Shown: positions 37,652-48,729, numbered from the stretch's first letter. The stretch: DNA of 64,000 nt from Leptospira ellinghausenii (GCF_003114815.1 NZ_BFAZ01000008.1:124001-188000), one strand, 5' to 3'. Numbers and translations are program-made. Notes: generated by a model not told the origin, from the letters alone.

Positions 37652-37679
37652 AGTATACCTGAAAAAAGGCCAATGTCAA
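37652..37679 (-). promoter_or_regulatory. Near-consensus sigma-70 promoter for carD
   Basis: Read on the minus strand: TTGACA at 37674-37679, a 16-bp spacer, then TATACT at 37652-37657. Transcription would begin near 37645, about 30 bp before the TTG start at 37615. Both boxes are within one mismatch of consensus, the best match seen in the window. Confidence 0.8.
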
Positions 37680-37698
37680 GGAAGTTGGCAAAAATAGT

Positions 37699-38313
37699 TC
37701 AGAATCGAATGGTTTTTACTTCTGCTCCAGTCAATTGGGGCAATTTACCTTTTACGATGTCCAAAGTTTCCTTTGCATCTTCCAATCGGTAAAAATAACC
37801 AGCAAATAATTTCCCTGTTGAAGTGCGAAAAATCCTACCTCTTAAATTTGGCTGGGATTCTATCAGCTGTTTGCCGATTGAAACGGCTTCTTCTGGGCTA
37901 AAATCACCAATTTGTACCATATAATTGATTTGGTCATTTTTTGGTGGGAATTTTAACGTAGATGGAAATGGAGAGGAAGCATTTTGTTCGGAAGACGGTT
38001 TTTCTGTTTCGTTTGTTTCATCCACTTCCCTTTGGGAAGGAGATGGAATGGTAGATAACTGCGATTTTGTCCCTACATTCGAAAATGAAGTTTCAGCGTT
38101 TTCCTTAAATTTACTTTCTTTTTGACCCAATTGGATACCAACCACCATTCCTGAGGTAAAAAGTAAAATGCCACCAATGAGGAGGATGAACGCAGATTTT
38201 GGTTTGGCGCTGACTTGAGAATAAGAAGGAGCTGGGAAAGGAGAATGGTTTGGATTCTCCCCATCGTAGGGTCGGCCGGACCGAAGCTTTCTGGAATAAT
38301 CTATATTTTGCAT
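37699..38313 (-). CDS. SPOR domain-containing membrane protein
   Basis: A 204-residue protein with a cytoplasmic tail, one membrane helix near residues 40-60 (AFILLIGGILLFTSGMVVG), a Ser/Pro/Glu-rich spacer and a C-terminal SPOR domain (YMVQIGDFSPEEAVSIGKQ onward). SPOR domains bind denuded glycan at the division septum, so a role in cell division or wall remodelling is likely. ATG at 38311-38313 is chosen because GGA lies 8 bases upstream; an in-frame TTG at 38361 is less plausible. It is co-oriented with carD, but the carD promoter lies between them. It is divergent from the methyltransferase. Confidence 0.82.
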   Translation of the reverse strand: MQNIDYSRKLRSGRPYDGENPNHSPFPAPSYSQVSAKPKSAFILLIGGILLFTSGMVVGIQLGQKESKFKENAETSFSNVGTKSQLSTIPSPSQREVDETNETEKPSSEQNASSPFPSTLKFPPKNDQINYMVQIGDFSPEEAVSIGKQLIESQPNLRGRIFRTSTGKLFAGYFYRLEDAKETLDIVKGKLPQLTGAEVKTIRF

Positions 38314-38390
38314 GGGCGTTCCGATTTCTCTATTACCACAATTATCGGAAGGAGAACCCAAAAAATAGACTGGTTTTTTAGGATTCCATT

Positions 38391-38492
38391 CATTAGCGAT
38401 GAACCAAAATCCAAGCTACCTATCTGGGAAAGTTCAGGATTTCTTTAAAAGTTTGAATACAATACGAGTTACAACATTAACATTCGCTAATG
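38391..38492. repeat. Imperfect inverted repeat in a divergent promoter region
   Basis: CATTAGCGA (38391-38399) and TCGCTAATG (38484-38492) are exact inverted copies about 84 bp apart. The similarity extends to ATTC(C)ATTAGCGA with one base added. They lie in the 230-bp gap between the SPOR gene and the methyltransferase gene. Paired operator half-sites are possible. Nothing else is recognised in this gap. Confidence 0.3.
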
Positions 38493-38543
38493 GAATATTC
38501 ATTGAAAGGTACTTGATTCAAAAGAAACTGGGATTCGTTTCTC

Positions 38544-39170
38544 ATGAATTGCCCTCTTTGCCATTCTCCATCCAATCCCTTTTACCAAAACAAATTCAGG
38601 GTTTACCATCGGTGCACAAACTGTTTGTCCATCTTCATGGATAAAACTTTTTTACCTTCAGTTGATAACGAGAAAAAAAGATACCTTGAACATAACAATG
38701 ATATCCATGATGTTCAATACCAAAATTTTTTGAGACCCATTGTCGAAAAAGTCCTAACACATCAAAAACCTGGGGATTTTGGTTTGGATTATGGTGCTGG
38801 CCCTGGACCAGTTGTAGAATTTTTACTCAAAGAGAAAGGGTATCAGATACTTTTATTTGATCCTTTTTTTCACCCGTATCCAGAAAATTTAACAAAACAA
38901 TATGATTATATCATTTTAACAGAAGTAGTGGAACATTTTCATCATCCAAATTTAGAATTCCATAAACTTAAGTCCCTTCTAAAAGAAAATGGAATGTTAT
39001 ATATCTTAACACACCCTTATGACGATTCCATTTCCTTTGATCGTTGGTATTATAAAAATGACCAAACACATACCTTCTTTTATACAAAGGAGGCATTTGA
39101 ATGGATCAAAGAATTTTATGGATTCAAACGAATGGAAATAGAGAACAGAATCATCCTATTTCAATTATAA
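38544..39170 (+). CDS. Class I SAM-dependent methyltransferase with N-terminal zinc-finger-like motif
   Basis: The 208-residue protein begins MNCPLCHS and continues to YHRCTNCLS, four cysteines spaced like a small zinc ribbon. The rest is a Rossmann methyltransferase: motif I FGLDYGAGPGP near residue 78, an acidic second strand (ILLFDPFFHPYPEN), then ILTEVVEHFHHPN (motif IV-like) and GMLYILTHPY. These resemble class I methyltransferases of the type 11/23 group. The acceptor is unknown. The gene is monocistronic and convergent with the SpoIIE gene 6 bp beyond. Confidence 0.85.
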   Translation: MNCPLCHSPSNPFYQNKFRVYHRCTNCLSIFMDKTFLPSVDNEKKRYLEHNNDIHDVQYQNFLRPIVEKVLTHQKPGDFGLDYGAGPGPVVEFLLKEKGYQILLFDPFFHPYPENLTKQYDYIILTEVVEHFHHPNLEFHKLKSLLKENGMLYILTHPYDDSISFDRWYYKNDQTHTFFYTKEAFEWIKEFYGFKRMEIENRIILFQL

Positions 39171-39176
39171 GCTAAA

Positions 39177-41129
39177 TTATAACAAACGAATCAATTCTTC
39201 GAGTTTTTTATTCTCAGGCGAAATTTTCTTTAGAATTTGAACAAGATAACTTGTCCGATCTTTGTCTCCTAACAACCTACATACATCCGCTAAATGGATT
39301 AAGTTCCGTATGTTATTTGGTTGGCGAAGACGCACTCTTTCACTTAACTCTTGTGATTCAAACAAAAATGATTGAGATTTATAAATGGAATAAAGTCTTT
39401 TGTATAATACAGATGTATGAAACATCCAACTTGTATCTGATGGGAAGTTTTCTAAAGCTAAACTTGCATACTCCATTGCCTTCAGAAGATCACCCTCTTT
39501 TTCGTACAATTTTGTAATGAATTTTAGTTCCAAAATGGATGTATCCAAAGCAGAAGGGTAAGATAAAAGTAATTCTAAAGCTTTGGAATTTTGCCTTTCT
39601 TTGATTAATTTTTTTGCTTCTTTCCAAAACTTCCCTGGTTTGCTTATTGATTCTAAGTTATATTCCAAGGAAATCAAACTCAAATCGTCTGAATACTTTC
39701 CTTTTGTTTCGAGAACGGATACCAAGTTTTGCAAATCACCATTTGATTTTTCAATACAATCTAACACTAAGTTTTGGTCTTCATTGATATCTCGGTATTT
39801 TCCGGAGTTAGAGATAACCAAATCATCTTTCCCATCTGAACCACAGAATATTTTATCTCCCTTTTTCATTTGAAAAACAGAAATAAAACGATTGGATGGA
39901 ACTTCCATTACACCTAATTTATAATAATGAATTTCTTCTTCAATGAATGACGCTTTTGCATCACGATATAAAATCACCCAAGGATGTTCCAAGTTTATGA
40001 AATAAAGTGTACCCGTTGACTCTTCCAATAATCCGATTACGGCTGACACGAGCATTGCTCCATCAAATGTTTCGAATATTTTTTGAAGGTCTAAGTAACA
40101 ATCATGTAACCATCTTTCCGGGGAACGGTTTGAGGAAGTTGGATCCATTTTGGAACGAATGATAATGGAATTGTAAACCGCTCCTAGCACAATAGCACCA
40201 CCAGCACCTTGTATGGATTTACCCATTGCGTCGCCATTCACAAATGCTTTGTATCGTTTGCCTTGTAAGATCAGATTATATACTGAAAGATAATCTCCGC
40301 CTAATTGGTATTCCTTACTTCGAAATTGAAATTTTTTATACTGATTTAAAACCGTATCTATGGTTACTGCATTACCATCTAACTCTTTACCGATAAGAGG
40401 ATCAAACAATAAGGTGGTTAGAAAATAATCCCCATCTTGTTGTGACTTTAATGCTTGCAAAGCTTCTGCAGCTTTTGTTACTTCTTCATTTTTTTTTGTG
40501 ATACGAAGGTGGTTTAAAAATGAGTGGAATCTGTACCTTTCAATGATCAGTCCACTAAAAACTCCCAAGATATAACTTAAAATTAAGTTTTGCATCGAAT
40601 AATCTGTGGCTGGTGTATTTAAACTTGGTTTGTATATAATAACAGCTGTTAAGAATAAAAAAATCGAAATTGGATAGTATATGAAAAGAGTTTTTCTGGG
40701 AAGTGGTAAAAAGGAAAGAATGATGACTACCATTTGTAATCCAGATACATAAGGTGCGTCGTCGGCAATTCTTCCCGTAAAAAACGATGTAGTAAACAGC
40801 ACATAACCATATACAACATAACCCCAAGTTAATCCCTCTAATCTAGATTGAATGTTCCGTGATTGATTGAATAAGTTTAGGAAAATATAAAAAACACAAA
40901 GGATGGTAAATCCGAGCCGAAAGTAAAACATCTCCGGAAATTCTGGGTGGAGTTTTGCATCAGTATCAAAGGCAAAGCCAAGCAAAGCGATGCTGCCGAT
41001 TAAACTTCCAGGGAATTGGATGATTCTCGTTTGGCGATCTAACTCTTTACAATATTCTAAATTATAAATTTTCCTTTCAGGGATTAAATCAAAAAATCTA
41101 GAAACGATCGTCTGGAAATGCTGATACAC
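39177..41129 (-). CDS. Membrane SpoIIE-type protein phosphatase with TPR tail
   Basis: The 650-residue protein has an N-terminal region with about six or seven membrane helices (residues 30-215), a short coiled coil (EEVTKAAEALQALKSQQDGD) and a PP2C/SpoIIE catalytic domain. The catalytic motifs are LGGDY, NGDAMGKSIQG near residue 303, and GSDGKDDL. A C-terminal TPR-like tail of about 130 residues follows. The LKxQQDGDYF and NGDAMGKS elements are shared with the giant kinase-phosphatase at 1985-7699, so the two are paralogues over the phosphatase and tail. The start is GTG at 41127-41129. A cox-operon terminator lies just upstream, so it needs its own promoter. Confidence 0.86.
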   Translation of the reverse strand: MYQHFQTIVSRFFDLIPERKIYNLEYCKELDRQTRIIQFPGSLIGSIALLGFAFDTDAKLHPEFPEMFYFRLGFTILCVFYIFLNLFNQSRNIQSRLEGLTWGYVVYGYVLFTTSFFTGRIADDAPYVSGLQMVVIILSFLPLPRKTLFIYYPISIFLFLTAVIIYKPSLNTPATDYSMQNLILSYILGVFSGLIIERYRFHSFLNHLRITKKNEEVTKAAEALQALKSQQDGDYFLTTLLFDPLIGKELDGNAVTIDTVLNQYKKFQFRSKEYQLGGDYLSVYNLILQGKRYKAFVNGDAMGKSIQGAGGAIVLGAVYNSIIIRSKMDPTSSNRSPERWLHDCYLDLQKIFETFDGAMLVSAVIGLLEESTGTLYFINLEHPWVILYRDAKASFIEEEIHYYKLGVMEVPSNRFISVFQMKKGDKIFCGSDGKDDLVISNSGKYRDINEDQNLVLDCIEKSNGDLQNLVSVLETKGKYSDDLSLISLEYNLESISKPGKFWKEAKKLIKERQNSKALELLLSYPSALDTSILELKFITKLYEKEGDLLKAMEYASLALENFPSDTSWMFHTSVLYKRLYSIYKSQSFLFESQELSERVRLRQPNNIRNLIHLADVCRLLGDKDRTSYLVQILKKISPENKKLEELIRLL

Positions 41130-41148
41130 AATGCCTAATTAGACGAAA

Positions 41149-41170
41149 AAACCCGCACGAAGGCGGGTTT
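41149..41170 (-). terminator. Intrinsic terminator of the cox operon
   Basis: Read on the minus strand, an 8-bp stem (AAACCCGC with GCGGGTTT) closes a six-base loop and is followed by a T-tract. It lies 26 bp after the stop of the cytochrome oxidase subunit IV gene. Confidence 0.88.
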
Positions 41171-41195
41171 CTCCAAAACCTACTTTCTAAATTTT

Positions 41196-41792
41196 TTAGA
41201 AAAAAGTTTTTACTGGGGTATCAGTTGTTGGTGCAATTCTCGAGATGATATCGCCAAAAGAGAAAGCGAATAACAACGCAAGGAAAGCAAACGCTGAGAG
41301 GAAAATCACTCGGTTTAGCATATTGTCATACTTTAAATGCATGAAGTAAGCTAAAACGAAGAAAGCTTTACAAGTTGCGACAGCCATTGCCACAATCATA
41401 TTCCATTTTCCTAAGTCATATTGAGCAACCCAAACGGTTACGAAGGTTCCAAAGAATAGAGCAAGTAGAACAAACACATATGTTTTGATGGAAATCACAT
41501 GGTGGTCGTGTTCTTCTTCCTCTTCACCATCCTCTACCCACATAGAAGCAGAAGCATGATCTTCTTTATGATCTTCATCTCCCATAACAAATTTCAGCAA
41601 TTTGTTGTCTTTGTTTTCGGATGTGAATTTTGCAAAACGATCTGTTTGGAAAAATTGACCAAACCAGTTTACAATAAATCCAAGGATTGTAGCGGTTGCA
41701 ATCCCTGGAGCAAAAATTCCAAACCCTAAAACAGGTGTAAAAACAGCCACGAGTGCAATGAAGTATAGTCCGTAATTGATTACGTATTCCAT
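41196..41792 (-). CDS. Cytochrome c oxidase subunit IV-like protein with N-terminal extension
   Basis: The 198-residue protein has the small three-helix subunit IV domain (COX4-pro type) at about residues 100-198 (IKTYVFVLLALFFGTFVTVW, then TCKAFFVLAYFMHLKYD). Ahead of it is an extension of about 100 residues: two hydrophobic segments (LYFIALVAVFTPVLGFGIFA and the following one), then a hydrophilic Glu/His-rich linker (HKEDHASASMWVEDGEEEEE, then HDHH). The normal subunit is about 100 residues, so this looks like a fusion. Subunit IV stabilises the core of bacterial oxidases. It ends the minus-strand cox operon. Confidence 0.85.
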   Translation of the reverse strand: MEYVINYGLYFIALVAVFTPVLGFGIFAPGIATATILGFIVNWFGQFFQTDRFAKFTSENKDNKLLKFVMGDEDHKEDHASASMWVEDGEEEEEHDHHVISIKTYVFVLLALFFGTFVTVWVAQYDLGKWNMIVAMAVATCKAFFVLAYFMHLKYDNMLNRVIFLSAFAFLALLFAFSFGDIISRIAPTTDTPVKTFF

Positions 41793-41805
41793 TTTATAAT
41801 CCCTT

Positions 41806-42565
41806 TTATCCTACCAAGTATAGAAGTGGGAAGAGGTAAATCCATACCAAGTCCACGACGTGCCAAAATAGACCTACACCTTCAACAGGAGTGTAATATT
41901 CAGGTCCAACTTTTCTTCTTAGAGTTTTGATGAAAATCCAGAAGATCAGAAGAGCTCCCGCTACTACGTGGATCCCGTGAAGACCAGTCATCACAAAGTA
42001 AAAACCGTAGAACATTTCCCATTTTGGTTGGGAGATCACAGCTTTTAAGCGAGTGACTTCTTCCGCACTTACATGGTTTTTTTCGAGTTCAGCCGGGTTT
42101 TTGAGGAGAGCGGAAATTTTAGATTCACAAGTTGCTCGTTTTCCACCTGCTGCACAAGAAGGGTCAACTAACGAAAATTTGCCGGGGACAGTTCCAACAT
42201 GGAACTTATGGCTATATTCGAAGTATTTAATGACCATAAATGCTGCTGCGCATGCGATTGTTAACGCAAGCATGATGGCAGCAATTTTATGAAGACCACG
42301 TTGCACATAATTAATGGCAGCAGCCATTGTGAACGAACTCACAAGTAACACAACTGTGTTAACGGCACCCATTTTCCAATCTAGTGTTTCGGAACCGTTT
42401 TTAAAAACGGTAGGATACAAAGAATGGTAGATAAGGTAACCTACGAATAGGCCACCAAACATAAGGATCTCTGTGCAAAGGAATAACCAAATTCCTTGTT
42501 TGGAAGAGGCATATTGGTGGTCTGCACTCTTAAAATGGTGTTGGTGATGAAATTCACTTGAAGAA

Positions 42566-42579
<14 letters not shown>
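41806..42579 (-). CDS. coxC: Cytochrome c oxidase subunit III
   Basis: The 257-residue protein has five to seven membrane helices with the family pattern IWLFLCTEILMFGGLFVGYL, FEYSHKFHVG, and the C-terminal TGLHGIHVVAGALLIFW and GLFWHVVDLVWIYLFPLLYL. Its soluble insert near residues 130-170 (SLVDPSCAAGGKRATCESK) is longer than usual and contains two cysteines. Subunit III binds lipid and supports proton uptake and enzyme stability. The ATG overlaps the subunit I end by 14 bp. Confidence 0.93.
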
Positions 42580-44179
<1,600 letters not shown>

Positions 44180-44188
44180 CTCTCTTCC

Positions 44189-45151
44189 TTATTTAATGGA
44201 TTTGATATATTCAATTAAGTTGGCAACGTCTGCATCAGACAATTGGCCTTGGAATACCGGCATCGCAGGTGGATACCCTTCTACGATCTTTGCAGATGAT
44301 ACCAGGATGGATTCACGAAGGTAATTTTCATCAGCCTTTGTTTGGCTTCCATCAGCAAACTTTCTGTTGGAACCAAAAAGACCTTTCATCGTTGGTCCGA
44401 CAATTCTAGATCCGTCAAGGGAATGGCAAGAAGCACATGCTTTTTGTGCAAACAAAACCTTACCGAGATCTGCAGGAGTGTCAGCGCCTTTTTTCTCAGC
44501 GTGGTACCATGCAGCATATTCTTCAGAAGGAATGGCTTTGATTTTGATCATCATACCGGAGTGTTTGGTTCCACAGTATTCTGTACAGAAAACGATGTAT
44601 TCCCCTGGTTGTTTTGGTTCAAACCAAAGTTGTGTGAGTTTTCCTGGAACCGCATCTTGTTTGGTTCGGAATGCTGGCACATAAAAACTATGGATCACAT
44701 CTTTTGACGTGAGGATGAGTTTCGTTGCTTTACCTGCAGGAACAATCATTGGATCGTTTCCAGAGCTGTAGAACTCTTTTCCATTCGCATAACGGTAAGT
44801 CCATGCCCACTGCTCTGCAGTCACATGAATCTCGGCCGCAATGTCTTCTGGTGGGGTTCTCAATTTTTCGAAAATCACCATCCCCCAGTAGAAAATTCCC
44901 ATCATGATGACGAGAGGGATAAAAGACCAAAGAAACTCTGCAAAATTATTGTGAGTAATGTATGCTGATTTCTGGTCTAAGCTTGTACGTTTGAACTTGA
45001 TGAGGAACCATGTCATTCCACCAATCAAGATGACAAACGAAACAAGGCTTGCAATGATCAGAAACGCATAGAGAAGATCGACTTCTTTTGCGATTTCAGT
45101 GGCCTGGATAGGCATGAACGAGGTCGCTGGAATGAGACTGCTCCAAGACAT
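44189..45151 (-). CDS. coxB: Cytochrome c oxidase subunit II with fused cytochrome c domain
   Basis: The 320-residue subunit has two N-terminal helices (about residues 20-100), a cupredoxin domain with the CuA ligands (DVIHSFYVPAF, CTEYCGTKHSGMM) and a C-terminal cytochrome c domain with the heme site CASCHSLDG and a distal Met in GYPPAMPVFQG. This fused layout is that of caa3-type oxidases, which take electrons from membrane or soluble cytochrome c. It opens the structural-gene part of the operon: II, I, III, IV, all on the minus strand. SCO and a small peptide gene precede it. Confidence 0.95.
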   Translation of the reverse strand: MSWSSLIPATSFMPIQATEIAKEVDLLYAFLIIASLVSFVILIGGMTWFLIKFKRTSLDQKSAYITHNNFAEFLWSFIPLVIMMGIFYWGMVIFEKLRTPPEDIAAEIHVTAEQWAWTYRYANGKEFYSSGNDPMIVPAGKATKLILTSKDVIHSFYVPAFRTKQDAVPGKLTQLWFEPKQPGEYIVFCTEYCGTKHSGMMIKIKAIPSEEYAAWYHAEKKGADTPADLGKVLFAQKACASCHSLDGSRIVGPTMKGLFGSNRKFADGSQTKADENYLRESILVSSAKIVEGYPPAMPVFQGQLSDADVANLIEYIKSIK

Positions 45152-45988
45152 CTATGTGACTCCTTGACGGTTGTTATTTGTTATTTTTCGCCAGTTTATG
45201 TATAAAAACGCACCGAGAAGGAGTAAGGTGACCGCCCCCCCGAATTGCATCATCCTGTATGCGTATATCGTATATTTATTTTTTCTAGGATCAAATTGAA
45301 AGCAAAATAAAGCAAACTTATCTACAAAACTCCCAATCTTACCAGAAGATGCCTCAACAAAGGCAAATTTTAAATCCCTAGGTTCAAGTTGGATGCCTTG
45401 GAAGATACGAGACACTCTCCCATCAGGAGTCAAAACATACACACCACTGGCATGGATGTATTGTTTTGCTTCTGCATCCCACGCGTATCGGAAATCCAAT
45501 TGTTTTGTGAGTGCATCAATAGATTCCTGTGTGCCCGTGAGTAAGTGGAGGCCAGTTTCTGCTCCTACTCTGTCGTAATCCTTCAAATAAGCACCTTTTT
45601 TGGGAAACGAAACCGCTTCATTTTCCTTCGGGTCAATGGATACCGCAATGTATTGGTATTCTTTTCCCAAAGTCCAATCGAGGTCCTTTAAACTTTTGAA
45701 CACACCATTGAGGTGGAAGTTACATAAAGTGGGGCATTTGAAGTAAACTGGAGAGAGAAGGACAGGTTTCCCTTGTGAGAGAAAGTCGGAAAAAAGAACT
45801 TCTTTTCCTTGTTCATCACGAAAGGGAATGTCTAGTTTGAGGGTTTTGCCCGTAACATCCGAAAATCCAATGTTTTCTAATTCTTTAGGAAGTTTGTTTT
45901 CCCTTGTTAAGTTTGAGTGAGGGTCATAGGCAGACACAGACCCAAAGGAAACGAGAATACAGATACAAATGAGAAGACGGATGTTCAC
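45152..45988 (-). CDS. sco: SCO1/SenC copper chaperone
   Basis: The 278-residue protein has a signal peptide, a thioredoxin-like fold with the copper-binding CPTLC motif near residue 92, and the third ligand His in YIHASGVYVL. A C-terminal hydrophobic helix (VTLLLLGAFLYINW) makes it membrane-anchored at the far end as well. SCO delivers copper to the CuA site of subunit II. It directly abuts coxB (no gap) and starts with GTG at 45986-45988. Confidence 0.92.
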   Translation of the reverse strand: MNIRLLICICILVSFGSVSAYDPHSNLTRENKLPKELENIGFSDVTGKTLKLDIPFRDEQGKEVLFSDFLSQGKPVLLSPVYFKCPTLCNFHLNGVFKSLKDLDWTLGKEYQYIAVSIDPKENEAVSFPKKGAYLKDYDRVGAETGLHLLTGTQESIDALTKQLDFRYAWDAEAKQYIHASGVYVLTPDGRVSRIFQGIQLEPRDLKFAFVEASSGKIGSFVDKFALFCFQFDPRKNKYTIYAYRMMQFGGAVTLLLLGAFLYINWRKITNNNRQGVT

Positions 45989-46005
45989 GTAATTTGGCTG
46001 TTACC

Positions 46006-46158
46006 CTATTTGGATTGAGAGCTAGGGTTCGACATTCCTGGGTTCTCCGGCGTTCCCGGATGAATGAAGGAAATGTATACGAAGAATAGAATGTTGAGTA
46101 CGAGTGTGACAAGGAAAGTCCAATAGCCACCCTTGTTGTAAAGGTCTTTGTTTTGCAT
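46006..46158 (-). CDS. 50-residue single-pass membrane peptide at the head of the cox operon
   Basis: Reading the reverse strand from ATG at 46156-46158 to TAG at 46006-46008 gives a 50-residue protein. It is a short basic head (MQNKDLYNKGGYW), one membrane helix (TFLVTLVLNILFFVYISF), then a Pro/Asn/Ser-rich tail. AGG lies 7 bases before the ATG, and the sco gene begins 17 bp after its stop. Placement and topology are those of small cox-associated subunits or assembly peptides, but no family is recognised. It is too short for routine ORF cut-offs and may be unannotated. Confidence 0.7.
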   Translation of the reverse strand: MQNKDLYNKGGYWTFLVTLVLNILFFVYISFIHPGTPENPGMSNPSSQSK

Positions 46159-46282
46159 AATCTTACCTGATATAGTCTATACGAAAAACTGCTCTTTTTA
46201 TCCAACAATTTTTAAAAGATGCAAGATTAATTTTATTTTCCCCAAACTTGAATCACAAAACCTGGAGGAAACAGATAGACGT

Positions 46283-47164
46283 ATGACACTCAAACGTTTT
46301 TACACCATCCTTTCCGCAATGATCCTTCTCAATTTACTCTATGGCCCCCTTGTTCGGGCTACAGATTCTGGACTCGCATGCCCTGATTGGCCTTTATGCC
46401 ATGGGAAATTTGTCCCAGAGTTTACATTCCAGATTTTTATGGAAGTAGGGCATCGGTATTATTCAGGGATCTTAGGAATCCTCGTTGGGATTGGGTTTGT
46501 ATGGATTCTAAAAAATCCAGAAACAAGAAAACCGTTGGGAATTCCAGCAGCACTCTCACTCCTGTTTCTCATTTCACAAGTCATTCTTGGTGGATTAACC
46601 GTCACAAAGCTTCTTCACCCAACAACTGTTAACTTGCACTTACTCAATGCAGTCCTTTTGTTATCATCTTGTCTAACGATACGTTTGTTGATTCCAGAAG
46701 CAAACAATTCAACCTTTGATACAAACAAAAGTGGGAAATACTATTTTGCGATTGTACTCATTGTTGTGTTGTACCAATTATTTTTAGGTGGAAAAGTAAG
46801 TTCTCATTACGCAGGTTTAGCTTGTCCAGATTTTCCTACATGCCACGGAGAATGGTTCCCGCAAATGGTAGGAACGATCAGATTCCATATGGAACATCGT
46901 CTTTTTGGTTATTTAACTGCATTACTTGTGCTTTCTTTATCTGCGTATGTTATCCTCACGTTAGAAAACCCAAAAGTGAAACAGTTCTTAAAACTAGCGG
47001 CTTATTTAGTTTCGATCCAAATCTTTTTAGGTGCAATGAATGTGTTGTATCATTTGCCAAAATTGATCACTGGCCTCCATACTCTCAATGGAGTGCTTGT
47101 CTTTTTATGCTGTTTCATCGCCTCTTTTTATCATTTTAGAACCTATAAAGAAGAGGCCCTTTGA
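46283..47164 (+). CDS. ctaA: Heme A synthase
   Basis: CtaA oxidises the methyl group of heme O to make heme A for the oxidase encoded alongside. The 293-residue protein has eight helices in two similar halves. Each half has a Cys pair loop ([16 protein letters not shown] and [16 protein letters not shown]), and heme ligand His lies in [11 protein letters not shown] and MEHRLFGYL. The start is the ATG at 46283 with GGAGGAA upstream; an upstream-extended frame would add 45 residues with no similarity to the family. It is divergent from the cox operon and overlaps ctaB by one base. Confidence 0.94.
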   Translation: MTLKRFYTILSAMILLNLLYGPLVRATDSGLACPDWPLCHGKFVPEFTFQIFMEVGHRYYSGILGILVGIGFVWILKNPETRKPLGIPAALSLLFLISQVILGGLTVTKLLHPTTVNLHLLNAVLLLSSCLTIRLLIPEANNSTFDTNKSGKYYFAIVLIVVLYQLFLGGKVSSHYAGLACPDFPTCHGEWFPQMVGTIRFHMEHRLFGYLTALLVLSLSAYVILTLENPKVKQFLKLAAYLVSIQIFLGAMNVLYHLPKLITGLHTLNGVLVFLCCFIASFYHFRTYKEEAL

Positions 47165-48018
47165 TGTTCCGTTTGTGGAACCAACTGACAAAACCGAGAG
47201 TAACGGTGCTTGTACTGGCCACAGTACTACCAGGAATGTATCTCGGAACAACGGGATACCCTAGATTTAGTGCCATTCTAATTACTCTATTTGGGACCTA
47301 CTTGATGAGTTCTGCTTCTTTTATTCTCAATCAATACATTGAGAGAGAAAGAGATGCAATCATGTATAGAACGAAACAAAGACCAATCCCAGCTGGTGAA
47401 ATTTCACCCACTAATGCATTATTACTCGGGATTTTTGTTGCTATCGTCGCCTTTGTGATCTTAACTTATTTCGTTAACCTCCTAACAGCTGTTTGTGCAC
47501 TTTCAGCATTATTATTGTATGTGTTTTTATATACAATTTGGTTAAAACCAAGAACAGAACAAAATATTGTGATTGGTGGGATCTCAGGTTGTATTGGACC
47601 ACTCATCGGATATGCAGCGATGGCGAATGCACTGCCCATCCAAGCTTGGATCATGTTCCTTATGATTTTCCTTTGGACCCCTGCTCATTTTTGGGCCCTT
47701 GCCATTTTTCTCAAAGATGATTATGAATTTGCGGGCATTCCTATGATGCCTGTCGTTTCTGGGATTCAAAAGACTGTGAACCAAATTTTTCTCTATGCCA
47801 TCGCCTACTCGGTTTCCGTCATTGGATTTTATTTTGTCGATGATCGAATGGGGTATTTGTTTTTATTGTCTGCTATTGTACTTACAATTCTCATCCTTAC
47901 ATTTGCTTTCCGATTGAAACAATCCATGGACAAAGGCCTTGCCAAACGTTTTTTCTTTTTTAGTATTTTACACTTATTTCTGGTGAGCATTGTTATCGTA
48001 ATCGATTCTAAAATTTAG
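47164..48018 (+). CDS. ctaB: Protoheme IX farnesyltransferase (heme O synthase)
   Basis: The 284-residue protein is a UbiA-type prenyltransferase with the two Asp-rich motifs. The first is [20 protein letters not shown] near residue 60. The second region is [13 protein letters not shown]. About seven to nine membrane helices surround them. CtaB adds a farnesyl group to heme B giving heme O, the substrate of CtaA. The ATG overlaps the ctaA stop (TGATG at 47162-47166). Both genes form a heme A operon facing the cox operon. Confidence 0.94.
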   Translation: MFRLWNQLTKPRVTVLVLATVLPGMYLGTTGYPRFSAILITLFGTYLMSSASFILNQYIERERDAIMYRTKQRPIPAGEISPTNALLLGIFVAIVAFVILTYFVNLLTAVCALSALLLYVFLYTIWLKPRTEQNIVIGGISGCIGPLIGYAAMANALPIQAWIMFLMIFLWTPAHFWALAIFLKDDYEFAGIPMMPVVSGIQKTVNQIFLYAIAYSVSVIGFYFVDDRMGYLFLLSAIVLTILILTFAFRLKQSMDKGLAKRFFFFSILHLFLVSIVIVIDSKI

Positions 48019-48057
48019 GTTTTTTGATTGATTTGGGCAGGGAATTCTGTTTTCCTT

Positions 48058-48729
48058 ATGCCCATGAGTGTACTTGCGCGTTATTTCTCAAAATCAGATT
48101 TAGATGAAATCAAAGCTGCTGTTGGCGAAGCAGAATCAAAAACATCTGCCGAAATTGTTCCATTTTTTGCTGAATCCTCCCATCACTACAAAGAGTGGTC
48201 ATGGTTTGGTGCTTTTTTAACTGGTGGCATAACAGGAATTAGTTTTTATACTGCTCAAAATGTTTATGGCCTGGTATGGGAAAACGAATCCATGTTTGCG
48301 ATTCTTTCCGTTTGGGTAGGAGCCATCATTGGGCTTGGCGTTTTCACATTTTTCCCAAAACTTCGATTCCTACTTGTTCCCAAAAATTCGAAACAATACT
48401 TCGTTGAGTTAAGGACTAAGGAAGCATTCTTGGAGGAAGAGGTTTTTCGAACCAAAAATCGCACTGGAATTCTCATTTATATTTCCCTTTTCGAACATTT
48501 TGTACGTGTGTATCCTGATAAAGAAATCGCAAGAGTTGTTCCAAAATCGGAATGGAATGAAGCGGTTAGGCTCATCATCGAAGGAATGAAAACGGGAAAA
48601 AAGAAAGAAGGAATCGTATCTAGCATTCTCTTCTGTGGCGATTTACTTAAAAAATACAATATCAAAATCGAAAAAGATGATAAAAACGAAATCTCCAATG
48701 AAATTCGTGACGGTGGGAATTTGATGTGA
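48058..48729 (+). CDS. TPM domain membrane protein
   Basis: The 223-residue protein has an N-terminal TPM-type segment (FSKSDLDEIKAAVGEAESKT, then SAEIVPFFAESS), two membrane helices (about residues 50-100) and a C-terminal charged region (VYPDKEIARVVPKSEWNEAV). TPM proteins are found in membranes; some are acid phosphatases and plant Psb32 relatives act in photosystem repair, but the bacterial function is unclear. The first ATG after the ctaB stop (48058) is used; the frame also reaches TTG at 48028. It overlaps the next TPM gene, forming a pair. Confidence 0.75.
   Translation: MPMSVLARYFSKSDLDEIKAAVGEAESKTSAEIVPFFAESSHHYKEWSWFGAFLTGGITGISFYTAQNVYGLVWENESMFAILSVWVGAIIGLGVFTFFPKLRFLLVPKNSKQYFVELRTKEAFLEEEVFRTKNRTGILIYISLFEHFVRVYPDKEIARVVPKSEWNEAVRLIIEGMKTGKKKEGIVSSILFCGDLLKKYNIKIEKDDKNEISNEIRDGGNLM

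Noticed and set aside
38399..38644. 81-residue plus-strand frame before the methyltransferase
   Set aside because: It overlaps the methyltransferase start in another frame, has no clear ribosome site and no family similarity.
46148..46282. 45-residue N-terminal extension of CtaA
   Set aside because: It overlaps the small cox-operon peptide gene and CtaA family similarity starts at ATG 46283 after GGAGGAA.
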